From Petaurus breviceps papuanus (taxonomy: Eukaryota; Chordata; Mammalia; Diprotodontia; Petauridae): a stretch of DNA of 64,000 nt. Shown piece after piece: positions 12,241 through 22,524 of this stretch (its first letter is position 1; every line of letters starts with the position of its first letter). The notes below the pieces were generated by a model. The model was given only the letters and a program-made list of their open reading frames with translations, was not told where the DNA came from and did no database searches. The position numbers and the translations under genes were made by a program. The stretch is taken from NCBI GenBank assembly GCA_028583685.1, contig JAMXIF010000086.1:21421853-21485852 (forward strand). Reading direction: 5' to 3'.

Positions 12241-12435
12241 ACTTTTTTTTCACTCTTATTCATGGCTATTTTGTAATTTTATAAAGGTAAATATAAAAAT
12301 GTTTTTTTTTTCTGAATCTATGACCATCATCCATACTTTGACAAATAATACAAGACATATGAAAAGTTTTTAGTGCTTAATGTTCTTTTGAAAATTTAGC
12401 ATTATCGCTGCAATACATAAAAATTCCTCCTTTAT

Positions 12436-12585
12436 GGGGCGGCCAGGTGGCTCAGTGAGTAAGAGCACTGGTCCCAGAGTTGGGATAACCTGGTATCGAT
12501 TCCAGGCTCAGATACTTAGCACCACACCCAGGAATAACTGGCTGTGTAACCTTGAGCAAGTTACTTAACCCCAATTGCTTTAAAA
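12436..12585 (+). mobile_element. tRNA-derived SINE, ctcagtgagtaagag type (copy 2), perfect TSD
   Basis: Starts ggggcggccaggtggctcag and ends caattgctttaaaa. It is flanked by a perfect 17-bp target-site duplication, aaaaattcctcctttat, at 12,419-12,435 and 12,586-12,602. A clear recent insertion; the A-rich tail merges with the right duplication. Confidence 0.95.
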
Positions 12586-12602
12586 AAAAATTCCTCCTTT
12601 AT

Positions 12603-13900
12603 ACTAGATTACACTACTACTTATATGGAGGCTATTGAAATTTTAGGATAAAACCAACACATTTTGCTAAAAGAGCATTAAGCATTTTAAGAGAGAAAAA
12701 CTTGTGTGTGAAGTAATTTAAACCAAAGCTATACAAAGGTGGTAAAGAAAAAACACCCAATACTGCTAGAAATAGCAACTAACATATGCATATATTAAAA
12801 CATTTAATAAGTGGGAAAAATGGGTGCAAAAATAAAAAAAAAACAATGATCGTATTTAAAATGATCAAAGAGAAAAACCACTAATTATCCAAATTATCCA
12901 ATGTGATATTTAAACAACACAGTTGATGTTTAGTTTTGATTTATGTTCTAAAAAGAGCTTTGGGTGTTCCATAGCTTCCCTGTTGATTAGTTAGCCATAT
13001 TTGGTCATTTAGTTGTTCGTGGATTCCATGTTTTAAAACTTCCAGATCTTGATAGTTTTAAAGGCACCTTGAGCTTATCTCATCAAACCCTAAAGATGCA
13101 CTATTTAAGTAAGATGTACTAAGATATTTCTTATCTTTCCATACATAGAACACCTTATGACAGTGTGAAATCAAAATTTCAAGAGTTCAATGCTCTATTC
13201 ACTCTGCTGCCTCTAAGTGACAACAAATGCTTATTGAACCATTGAATCAATGTTCTAATATGGATTTGGAAACAATTCATCTGATCATTGTATGACACTT
13301 GGATTGGGACAAAGAGAGGCTAAAATTCTTAACAGGAGATACCATAAAATGATTTGCTAGTTTGTTTCAATAGTGAATGAGTTCACTTTTGACTATTTCA
13401 AGGAAACATTTTTATATGTTTGCCTTGTACCTTCCTGGACATAGATATATTTAAATTGGGAGAGATAAGACATAGGACAAGAAGTTTTGAAATAACTTAG
13501 AATAGCTCATAAATTGTGTTGCCAGCAAATAACATATAGAGGCCATATAGAAACTAGAATCAAGTTTCCCTGCTTCTTCTGCATACAACAGACTTGGGAT
13601 GTTATATTCCACGTGTGACAGGATTGTCTCTGTGTAGAAACAAAGCTGAAATCTTAAATTATTCTGTGACTAAAGCCCACTGTTCTGCCATAAGGCCTAA
13701 AATGTCAATCAAATTGCTAGCATTGAGACATCAATTGTAGTAGCACTTTTGACCTTCTTTCTCTGCTTTCCATCAATCTCCTTCAGTTTCAGAATTTTAA
13801 AACATCTCCCTGGTAATACATTGTTAGGGATTTTGAAAAGAGAAAACCAATTCTATTTTTTTTCTGTAAATACTGAGATACATTTTTAAAATTCTTAAAT
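12603..13900. other. Mostly single-copy intronic sequence
   Basis: A possible reversed SINE-head scrap lies at 13,170-13,215 (tcaatgctctattcactctg). Otherwise nothing recognised. Confidence 0.5.
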
Positions 13901-13904
13901 ATGT

Positions 13905-13970
13905 ATCTATACACACATATGCATATATGTATGTATGTATATATACATGCACACACATATACATATAATC
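13905..13970. repeat. TATG/CATA simple repeat
   Basis: Alternating atatgtatgtatgtatatat and cacacacatatacatataat units. Confidence 0.85.
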
Positions 13971-14397
13971 ATTACATAATCAATTAGCCCCATTTTCCCA
14001 GTCAACGGCCCAAATGCAAGGCTTGTATAAACCTGGAGAGGTGAGTCTTTTGTAGGTTTATCTAAACAGCTAGAAGAAGTATGGGGCCAATTGCTAGCCC
14101 TTCCCTAACGGGACCTTGTGGACATCATCTCTTGCTCTCATTTTCATTGCTGAAAGAATAAAAAAGAAGTTGTGGCCAACCTTAAGTATTCTTTCAGGGA
14201 AACAGCTAGCACCAACCCAATCCCTAATATGCATCTCAGAGAGATCTATACTTATATATTAAAGCTAGCTGTCCCATATGGGCCTCTTGTGATTTATATT
14301 TGCATATTTCAGAAAGAGAATATAAGTTTACCAGTGTAAGCACTCCTTCACCTGACCCAGAAAATGGCTCTTCCAAACCCTTGTCCATAGCCTTTTT
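13971..14397. other. Single-copy intronic sequence
   Basis: Higher complexity than its neighbours with no recognised repeat. No coding frame. Confidence 0.5.
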
Positions 14398-15045
14398 AAA
14401 AAAATTTATTTTATTTTTAACTTATGGAATAAAAGCATTTCTATAAAATAGTATGATAAAAAGATGATTGCACATGAAACCATATAACTATTATATACAA
14501 CTTGCTATTCCTTTTAGAGTTATAATGTAAATTTATTTTTTCCTTCCTTCCCTCCCCCTGCCTTGCCCTAGAGATGGCTACCATTAGACATAAATAAATA
14601 TGTATATGTAAAAGTATTCTCTACTTATTTCTATTTATTTGGTTCTTTTTCTGGATGCAGATGGCATCTTTCTTTATATATCCTTTACTTTTAATTTATG
14701 TATTTTTTGGAGGGGGAAGGTAGGGCAATGGGGGTTAAGTGACTTGCCTAAGGTCACAGGGCTAGTAAGTGTTAAGTGTCTGAGGGCTGATTTGAACTCA
14801 TGTCCTCCTGCCTCCAGGGCCAGTGCTCTATTTACTGTGCCACCTAGCTGCCCCTAATTTATGTATTTATAATACTCAAAATGTCTTAGTCACTCAAAGT
14901 TGTTCTTAAAACAATATCGTTCCTACTGTCTACAATACTTTTTTGTTTCCGCTCATTTTGCTCTTCACCATTTTATGTCTTTCCATGCCAAGATCATTGA
15001 GCTCATTATTTCTTAGAGCACAGTAATTTTCCATCAGCCTTCATG
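14398..15045 (-). mobile_element. L1 3' end, antisense, split by a SINE
   Basis: 14,398-14,705 carries ttatatacaacttgctattc. 14,869-15,045 carries aaaacaatatcgttcctact, ccgctcattttgctcttcac and agcacagtaattttccatca, the reversed marsupial L1 ORF2 end and 3' UTR. A SINE (14,706-14,854) interrupts it. Confidence 0.8.
14706..14854 (-). mobile_element. CORE-type SINE inside L1, antisense, with TSD
   Basis: Reversed copy: ggggttaagtgacttgccta, gctagtaagtgttaagtgtc, ending cacctagctgcccc. The 14-bp duplication taatttatgtattt is identical on both sides (14,692-14,705 and 14,855-14,868). Confidence 0.95.
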
Positions 15046-15559
15046 AATCACTGTGGCCAAAAGAGCTGACTCCATGGCAGCTGGCCTGCTTTTAACAAGC
15101 CTCGCTGAAGTCTTTGTCTGGTACTCAAACATTACATATACATGCATGCATGCATTCGCACATATGCAGCTAGGCGCTAACTTTCAACTGGGACATTCTG
15201 GTAGTGTTTCCACGCTTCCATCACAGCCTTTGAGAATCTAGGAATCATCCTCAGGTTACTTGGAGGTACAAAAGTCAGTGTCAGAAAAGGAAGGGTGCTG
15301 CTGGAGCTAACGAAGCATTTGTTTGAAATGCATATAAGCCAGGATTCAACAGAGCATAAGGCAAGAAAGCGAAAAGATTATTTCCTCAAGAACAATAAAA
15401 GTTAGTGAAATAGAAAATGCTTAGAACATTGATTGTATTATCATTTATCAACCTCCACTCCAATGGGGATGACTTAAACTTCAATAGCTGGTGACCACTA
15501 CAACCTACCGTCTCATCTCTGTAAAGTCCTTATGATACTGTTTTATCCATGTGTCAGGT
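15046..15559. other. Single-copy intronic sequence
   Basis: No repeat recognised. A short alternating gcatgcatgcat tract sits near 15,143. Confidence 0.5.
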
Positions 15560-15757
15560 ATAATAGGTATTAACTGAAGTATACCACTACCATTGACACA
15601 TCAATGCCCCTTCATTTAAAAAACAGGTTATTGAGTGTTCACTTTTTACAAGACAAAGCTCTAGGAAGTATAGAGAATATAATGATGCGTGAGGCATGGG
15701 CCCTGACCTTAAGGAGAATACAATCTAGTAAAAAAGATAAGACATAGCTAAATACAT
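15560..15757 (+). repeat. Direct repeat copy B
   Basis: Matches copy A at 10,845-11,210 across its SINE insertion site: cacatcaatgccccttcatt, ttattgagtgttcac, tacaagacaaagc, gagaatataatgatgcgtga. It carries no SINE. At about 15,757 it stops matching and runs into L2-like sequence (ctccttgagggtagtgattg). Confidence 0.7.
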
Positions 15758-15759
15758 TT

Positions 15760-16160
15760 TTCCCTGGAACAGCATAAGCTCCTTGAGGGTAGTGATTGAT
15801 TGATTTTTGACTAAGAGCAGGCAGGTTATTTGCTGCCAATTCTCTATGGCAGGACCATCTTCATAGGAGCACAAGTGACAGACAAGAGGATATACAGAAT
15901 GCACATTTCCTTTGAGTTTATTTATTGATGAAAAAACAAAGTGTGACTCAATAGATAAAATGCAGCTTTTAAGGCTCTCTTCCAACAAAGTTCTGACCAT
16001 GAATATGCTAAAAGCATAGAAGACTAAAGGTATGACTGCAGAGATGACATGGTTCAACAACCTTCTGATTATCAATATTGGTTCATAAGGCAATGAGATA
16101 TGTGTTCCTTAAAAGTGTCCTTTTTGTCACAGAGGATTCCCTGTGCCAACTCCAAGCAGA
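15760..16160. other. Intronic sequence, L2-like at its left edge
   Basis: 15,760-15,815 resembles an L2 3' terminus. The rest is single-copy. A 122-codon minus-strand frame here has no recognisable family. Confidence 0.4.
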
Positions 16161-16169
16161 AGGGTTCCT

Positions 16170-16635
16170 TTACAGCAGGAGTTTTTTACTTTTTTATGTG
16201 TCATGGACCCCTTTGGTACCCTGGAAAAGTCGACAGGCCCCTGAATAATAATAGCCAGTATTCATATGGTGTTTTTAAGGTTGATGCTCACAACAACTCT
16301 GATAAGTAGATGTTATTATCCCCATTTGAAACAGGAAGAAACTGAGGCAAGCAGAGGTTAAATGAATTGTCCAAGGTTGTAGAGCTAGAAAGTGTCTGGG
16401 ACAGAATTTGAACTCAGGTCTCCCTGACTCCAAGTCTAGGGTTTCTATCTACTGTGCCATCTAGCCACCTTCTCAGAATGTTTGTAAACAAAATAAAATA
16501 CATAGGATTACACCGGAAACCAAAGACTAGTGAAAAATAAAGATATATTTTTTCCCACTCAATTTCATGGACTCCTTGACCATAGTCCATAGAACCCCTT
16601 GGGGATCCGTGAAACTAAGGTTAAGAACCTCTCCT
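16170..16635 (+). mobile_element. hAT-like non-autonomous element with a SINE inside
   Basis: The left end (caggagttttttactttttt, atggacccctttggtaccct) and right end (atccgtgaaactaaggttaa, gaacctct) are rough inverted complements, as in a hAT-type MITE. A similar element lies at 41,130. A Mar1/MIR occupies 16,236-16,471. Confidence 0.45.
16236..16471 (-). mobile_element. Mar1/MIR CORE-SINE, antisense
   Basis: Contains gatgctcacaacaactctga, gaaactgaggcaagcagagg, atttgaactcaggtctccct and the reversed head actgtgccatctagccacct. Confidence 0.85.
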
Positions 16636-16639
16636 AGAA

Positions 16640-16880
16640 AGAGCAGGATTATCCAGATGCATATATTTGCAGATGAAACTGTAATGATTACACTGAAATC
16701 CAGATCACTTCAGGACCTTCTTAATGAGATCCACAAACAGTGTAAGGAGACTGACCTGCTGGTTCACATAGATAAAACCATGAAGAATGTGTATTTTCCA
16801 GATTGTGCATTAATCGTGGTTCAAATACTTGGTTCCTAGACTACGTACAGAAGTAGCCTGGGGTACCACTGCAAGCTCAA
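16640..16880 (+). mobile_element. RTE-clade LINE reverse-transcriptase fragment
   Basis: One frame reads IFADETVMITLKSRSLQDLL followed by a HIDKTMKNVYF stretch, matching the RTE/BovB RT catalytic block (FADD, DLQ.LL, .N..KTK). The catalytic FADD is FADE here, so it is dead. RTE LINEs mobilise the RTE-type SINEs listed in this window. Confidence 0.75.
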
Positions 16881-17690
16881 AGGACTTTGAGAGATACTTT
16901 AAATTTTTAAAGGAAAACACAGTGATACTTGACATTTGTCCAATGCTGTTCAAGCTACTAGCTTCAGGGAATTCCTAGTTTCGACATTAAATCAAGCTAC
17001 ATTCTTCTTGACAATGTTCTCAAATGTTAGAGATATGTTTGGTGTTATTTATACTTGTGGCTATGCCAGTCACTTCTCAAACTTTCTCGTTCGAGATGCC
17101 ATATTTCTAAAGCTGGGTTTTTGAAGGTTGCTGTGTATTTCACTTGTGTATCTCAACAAACGACAATAACAAAAAACCTAATGACAATCATAACAACAAA
17201 ACCAAGTATTACTTGAAAATCATAATAAAAAAGCAAATGAGGGTGGTGGGGCACGATCTGACTCCAAAGCTTGAGAAGTTTGTATAGGACCCAACGAGTG
17301 CACACAATCCAGGAGTAACTGTGGTTACATAGGAAAGATACACCTTTTAAAATTTATGTTCATTAATTTTTCTAATGGCTAATATAGTGTTATGATACGT
17401 AAGTAATTAAGTTGTTTGGACTTAACTCCTTAATAAATAGAACTGTTAGATATTTAAGGATGTCATAAAATTACCAAGACATTAAGAGTACCTTGAACCA
17501 AGAGAGTCTGAAAACTTCTACCTTAGATCATTGGTCATTCATTACAAATACACTAAGTAATAAAAACAGTAGATTGAGCTGGACTTGGAATTGAATTGGA
17601 AGAGAGTGGGTGGGGGGAAATGCATTTAGGAAATTTCACAGCACTTCCAGTAATACCAAGCTATTCTCTGTCATCAAACTAATTTTGTTT
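16881..17690. other. Single-copy intronic sequence
   Basis: AT-rich, no repeat recognised apart from a possible continuation of the RTE fragment at its left edge. Confidence 0.45.
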
Positions 17691-17694
17691 TCAA

Positions 17695-17806
17695 GAGGCA
17701 GTTGGGGTTAAAGGATTTGCCCAGGGTCAAACAGTTAGTGTCTGAGGCCAGATTTGAATTCAGGTCCTCCAGACTTCAAGGCTTGTATTCTATGCCCTAT
17801 GCCACC
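17695..17806 (-). mobile_element. CORE-type SINE fragment, antisense
   Basis: ggcagttggggttaaaggat, ttgcccagggtcaaacagtt and atttgaattcaggtcctcca show a 3'-region SINE fragment with a degraded head. Confidence 0.75.
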
Positions 17807-17875
17807 TTGTATAATGGATAGCCTTAAGTGAATTGGAGGACCTTCCCTGATTTAAAATATACTCTTCCCCCTAAC

Positions 17876-17920
17876 AGGCTGAATGTGGTCACATGGAGTC
17901 TGTAGTGGGAGTCTAAGGGA
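17876..17920 (+). mobile_element. Short relative of the 4.9-kb LTR-like fossil
   Basis: caggctgaatgtggtcacat followed by ggagtctgtagtgggag matches the start of the block at 4,913. Only about 45 bases remain. Confidence 0.45.
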
Positions 17921-17925
17921 ATTTT

Positions 17926-18174
17926 TGTTTATTGTTGTGTTTCAATCATGTCCAACTCTTTGTGGCCCCATTTGGAGTTTTCTTGGCAAAGCTATTTGAA
18001 GGGGCTTGTTATTTCCTTCTCCAGTTCATTTAAAGATGAAGAAACTGAAGCAAACAGAGTTAAGTGACTTGTCCAGGGTCACAAAGCTAGTAAATGAAGA
18101 AGTCATATTTGAACTCAGGGAGATGAATCTTCCTGACATTAGACCGTATCCACTGCATCATCTAACTGCCTCAC
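17926..18174 (-). mobile_element. RTE-dependent SINE, antisense
   Basis: tcatgtccaactctttgtgg, cccatttggagttttcttgg, gttaagtgacttgtccaggg and the reversed head gcatcatctaactgcctc. Nearly full-length. Confidence 0.9.
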
Positions 18175-19195
18175 CAAACTCATTTTTAACTCCAATTATC
18201 TCCTGGTGATTCCGTATGGCTTTGAGTTCCCAGGCATTAGAATTTTGGAATAGTCAAATCTTCAGGTGACCCAGAGAGCAGTGGAAAGTTACAGGGCAAT
18301 GGGTAATTGTGCAACTGGGCAATAAACTATGGCACAGTCCAGTGGTAAATTATGTTTAAGAATGGCATCAAAGACAACAGGGAAACATTTGACTAGGAAG
18401 ACAGAGGTAAGTTGATCAATATAACAAGAATGAAAGATGAGATAAATAAATGACATGTTGAACTCCTAGCAACAAAATGCTTTTAAGCAGTTTTTTAAGC
18501 ACTTTAAGAAAGGCCTCCGGGGGGGGGGGGGCAGAGTCAAGGTGGCAGAGCAGAAACAGGACATCCGCAGGGATCCAGCTTCGACCTTCCCCAATCCATG
18601 TAAAAGGGGACTCTGAACAAACTTTGGAGCTACAGAACCCACAAAATGACACAGAGAAGCTAACCTCCTGCTCAGGACTGCCTGGCAGGAAGCAGCCAGC
18701 ACAGCGCACTGGGAGCCCAGAGGTTTTAGCCCCAGGGCGGGCCTGACCAACCACTGTCTGGAGGGACTCCAGATCACCAGCAGCTGTGGCCGTTTCCAGA
18801 ATTGTCAACACATAGATGCTAAGGACAAAGTGAGAGGTCAGTGCAGTGTGGACTTTGGGACCAGTAGTTGGGAGAGCGTCGGCTGAGATGACTTGGCATA
18901 GCCAGAACCATGTGGCAGCTTCAGCTCCTGGTCTGCAGACTGTAGGGGGACCAAGTGACCAATCTGAGGGGTAATCGCTCTTGCTTTAACCTGCTTGGAT
19001 CTGGATTGTGGTCTAGGGTGGAAGTGCTGGGGTGTGTGTCCAGCTTGCCAGAGCATGTGGAGGCCTCAGACAGGGTACCCAACTAATACCTCCAGCAGGT
19101 GAGAAAACCCCAGCATTTGGGATGGAAGCTCCCCTGTCTGGTGGCAGAGTCCTACTGTGGCAAAAAGCCAAAAAGTCAAGTAATTAAGTGGCATA

Positions 19196-20258
19196 ATGAG
19201 CAGGCAAAGGAAACAAACCAAGCAAAGCAATCCAACATTAGACTCCTATTTTGGGGACAAAAAGGATCAAAGCATAGAACAGGAAGAAGACAGTGAAGGC
19301 AAAACTCCTGCAACAAAAGCTTCAAAGGAAAATACGATCTGGTTACAGGTCATAGATGACCTTAAGAAGCAGATAAGAGAAGTGGAGGAAAAATTGGGAA
19401 GAGAAATGAGAACGATGCAAGAAAATGATGAAATGAGAGCCAACAGCCTGACTGAGGAAAATCTCACCTTAAAAAACAGACTAACTCAAATGGCAAAAGA
19501 GGCTCAAAAAGGCAATGTGGAGAGGAATGCCTTAAAAAGTTGAATTTGCCAGATGGAAAAAGAATCTCAAAAGCTCACTGAGGAGAAGCATTCCTTCAGA
19601 TTTAGAATGGAGCAAATGGAAGCTAATGACTTTATGAGAAATCAAGATGCTATTAAACAGATCCAAACAAATGAAAGAATAGAAGGCAATGTGAAATATC
19701 TCATGGGAAAAACCACTGACCTGGAAAAAAGATCCAGGAGAGATAATTTAAAAATTATTGGACTACCTGAAAGCCATGATCAAATAAAGAACCTAGAAGT
19801 GATCCTCCAGGAAGTTCTCAAAGAAAACTGCCCTGATGTTTTAGAATCAGAGGGCAAAATAGAGGTTGAAAGAATCCACTGATCACCTCCTGAAAACAGA
19901 TCCCAAAAAAGAAAACTCCTAGGAATATTATAGCCAGGTTCCAGAAGTCCCAGATCAAGGAGAGAATATTACTAGCAGCCAGGAAGAAACAATTTGAATA
20001 TTGTGGAAACACAAACAGGATAACCCAGGATCTGGCAGCTTCTACACTGAGGGATCGAAGGGCTTGGAATATGATATTCCGGAGGGCAAAGGAGCTGGGA
20101 TTAAAACCAAGAGTCACCTACCCAGCAAAACTGAATATCATGTTTCAGGGGAAATATGGTCATTCAGTGGAATAGAGGACTTTCAAGCATTCTTGATGAA
20201 AAAAACAGAGTTGAACAGAAAATTTGACATTCAGATACAAGAAGCAAGAGAAGCATGA
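19196..20258 (+). pseudogene. HAL1 ORF1 (L1 ORF1p-like) remnant
   Basis: ORF1p is the RNA-binding chaperone of L1-type retrotransposons. The start MSRQRKQTKQSNPTLDSYFG is followed by a charged coiled-coil stretch (about residues 50-150), then the RRM hallmark RRDNLKIIGLPE near 19,740 and the C-terminal WNMIFRRAKELGLKP...YPAKL block near 20,065-20,130, read in another frame. The main frame is broken by in-frame TGA at 19,541 and 19,880 and by frame changes near 19,890 and 20,165. Both TGAs could be decayed CGA or AGA codons. Not functional. Confidence 0.88.
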
Positions 20259-20392
20259 GAAGGTAAACAGGGAAAAGAAATCATAAGGAACTTATCAAAG
20301 TTGAACTATTAACGTTCCTGCATGGAAAAACAGTAATTGTAACTTATGAATCTTTTCTCAGTAGTTGAAGGGAATAGAAATATATATTTACT

Positions 20393-20539
20393 GGGGTGGC
20401 CAGGTAGCACAGCGAGCAAGAGCACCGGCTCCAGTGTCGGGACGACCTGGGGATCTAATCCGGGCTCTGACACTTAGCACCCACCCAGAAATGCCTGGCC
20501 ATGTAACCTTGAGCAAGTTACTTAACCCCAATTGCTTAG
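20393..20539 (+). mobile_element. tRNA-derived SINE, ctcagtgagtaagag type (copy 3), in HAL1
   Basis: Starts ggggtggccaggtagcacag; B box gggatctaatccgg; ends ccccaattgctta with almost no A tail. It runs directly into copy 4, forming a tandem dimer. Confidence 0.92.
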
Positions 20540-20690
20540 GGGTGCCCAGGTGGCTCAGTGAGTAAGAGCACCGGCTCCAGTGTCGGGATGACCTGGGGAT
20601 CAAATCCGGGTGCAGATACTTAGCACCACACCCAGAAATAACTGGCCATGTAACCTTGAGCAAGTTATTTAACCCCAATTGCTTAAAAAA
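20540..20690 (+). mobile_element. tRNA-derived SINE, ctcagtgagtaagag type (copy 4), tandem with copy 3
   Basis: Starts ggggtgcccaggtggctcag and ends aattgcttaaaaaaa before a long TA tract. Head-to-tail with copy 3 in the same orientation. Confidence 0.92.
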
Positions 20691-20691
<1 letters not shown>

Positions 20692-20726
<35 letters not shown>

Positions 20727-20742
20727 ATATATATATATATAT
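20692..20742. repeat. (TA)n microsatellite at a SINE tail
   Basis: About 25 TA units directly after the A tail of SINE copy 4. It grades into atgtatat-rich DNA up to about 20,830. Confidence 0.95.
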
Positions 20743-21703
20743 ACACACATATATATGTCTATATATGAGGGTATATGGGCATATGAATACATATGTGAAT
20801 GTGTGTATATATGTTTACAGGTATATATAGATAGAGGGCACAGGACCAATTTAACAAGAAGGGATGATACTTAAAAGGTGAAATTAAGAGGTGAGAGAGG
20901 AATATAATGAGAGGAGATGGGGAGAGACAGAATGGGGTAAACTATCTCATACAGAAGAGGCAAGGGGAAATGGTTACACTGGAGGGGAAGAATAGGAGGG
21001 CAAAAGGGAATGGGTCAACCTTATTCCCATTGAATTTGGCTTGAGGAGGGAATGAAATACACACTAAATAGGGTATCTCACCCTACAGGAGAGTAGGGGG
21101 GAAAGGGATGAGAGGGGGGATGATGGAAAGGAGGTCAGGCTGGGGGGGGAGGGAAGTTGGTAGCACCCACTTTTGAAAAGGGAAGGAATCAAAGTAGAGA
21201 ACAGAACAAGTGGAAGGTGGGATTTGAGGGAGGGAAATATAGTCAGTCTATTACAATATATCCACTATGTTAATGTTTTGCATTAGCTACACATGCACAA
21301 CCTATAATGAACTGCTTATCTTCCCAGTAATGGTGGGTGACAAGGGAGGAAGAGAATGAATCTGGAATTCAAAGTTTTAAAACCAAATGTTCAAAATTAT
21401 ATATACACACACACACATACATATACACTATTATTAATACTATTTTACATGTAATTGGAAAATAATATATACAGGCACTGGAGCATAGAGATCCACCATG
21501 CCCTACTGGCAAAGTCGAAGGGGGTATGGGAGGAGATATGGGAGAGAGTAGATTGGAGGAGGGGATATCCTGTGGGATTGCTATTTTGGGGTGAATGAGT
21601 AGGGGAAAAACAGGGAGAAAATTTGTAACTCAAAATCTGGCGAAATGAATGATGTAAATCAGAAGTTAATAAATCATTTGGAAAATGAAAAAAAAAGGCC
21701 TCC

Positions 21704-22194
21704 AGAACACACAGTAGAGTCTTTCTAGGAAGAGTTATGGAAAGACAAGACTTGCACAGGATAAGAAATTATTGTGACCTCAGGCCACCGCTATTTCAGA
21801 GCCTGAAAACCTCCCATTCGGTCTATACAAAGAGTCTCTCACTGGGTTTCTCAGCTTCCCTCTCCAAACCATTCAATACAGGGTTGTCAAACTGATATTC
21901 TTAGAGTGAAGGTCTGACAATGTTATGACCTTGTTCAAGAAATTTCAATGGTTCCCTATTGATTTTACGATAAAAAAAAGTCCACCTCCTTAACTTGGCA
22001 TTTACAGTTTTCATCTACTGGCCCCAACCTATTTTTCAATATAACTTAAAGCTTTTTTCTCCAATATTGTATTGCATTGCCTATTAATGATTAGGGACTA
22101 GACCTATGATTTCATTGGTATAGTAGATGACAAGAAAATTCTCTCTACTATTGAAGTGAACATCTTCTCTCTAACTTGAATTCTTATAGAGTCA
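21704..22194 (+). other. Intron with a sense L2 fragment
   Basis: 21,925-22,045 is L2-like (caatggttccctattgattt, ctggccccaacctatttttc). The remainder is unassigned. Confidence 0.5.
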
Positions 22195-22290
22195 CTTAGA
22201 GCTCCGAGACATGATGTGACTGGACTAGAACCACACAGTTGTTTCAGAGGGAAGACTTGAACCTAGGTTTTTCTGAGTTCTTGGGGAGCT
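22195..22290 (-). mobile_element. MIR fragment, antisense
   Basis: gactagaaccacacagttgt and agacttgaacctaggttttt fit a reversed, diverged MIR core. Confidence 0.5.
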
Positions 22291-22516
22291 CTCAAATAAT
22301 GTATAATTGGATTTTTTACATTAAATAGAACAAAAGTGGTAATAGGCACAACTTTCCTCTCTCCCCCTCTCTTTATATCAGTTTACTACAAAACAATCAA
22401 AAACCTTGTCATGGATCCCATCACTTCTGGGTCTCTTAGATACCACAAATAAACAGCAGCACAAATTGTTGATGTTTCCCTGGGCTGGGATCATTAAGAA
22501 AGACAAACTGTTTTGA

Positions 22517-22524
22517 TGACGTCA
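22517..22524. promoter_or_regulatory. Consensus cAMP-response element (TGACGTCA)
   Basis: A perfect palindromic CRE in single-copy PDE4D intron sequence. CREB/ATF proteins bind this motif. By chance one 8-mer is expected about once in this length of DNA, so function is unproven. Confidence 0.35.

Larger units (their letters stand above)
18519..21693 (+). mobile_element. HAL1 (half-L1) element, full length with TSD
   Basis: A 3.2-kb L1-derived element with a 5' UTR (starting with 13 G), an ORF1-like frame (19,196-20,258), a long 3' UTR and an A-rich end (ggaaaatgaaaaaaaaa), but no ORF2 anywhere. That is the definition of HAL1, known from mammals including marsupials. It is flanked by aaaggcctcc at 18,509-18,518 and 21,694-21,703. 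HAL1 must borrow L1 ORF2 protein to move. Two SINEs and a TA tract (20,393-20,742) inserted later. Its low divergence and clear duplications point to a fairly recent insertion. Confidence 0.88.

Noticed and set aside
15725-16093. 122-codon minus-strand frame
   Set aside because: Starts in single-copy DNA and runs into L2-like sequence and direct repeat copy B; no protein family recognised.
18416-18811. 131-codon minus-strand frame and overlapping frames
   Set aside because: Falls across the HAL1 5' end and UTR; no protein resemblance and antisense to the element.
20388-20849. 153-codon minus-strand open frame
   Set aside because: It is the reverse of two tandem SINEs plus a TA/GTAT microsatellite; the protein is YIYIYI-type low complexity with a duplicated SINE shadow.
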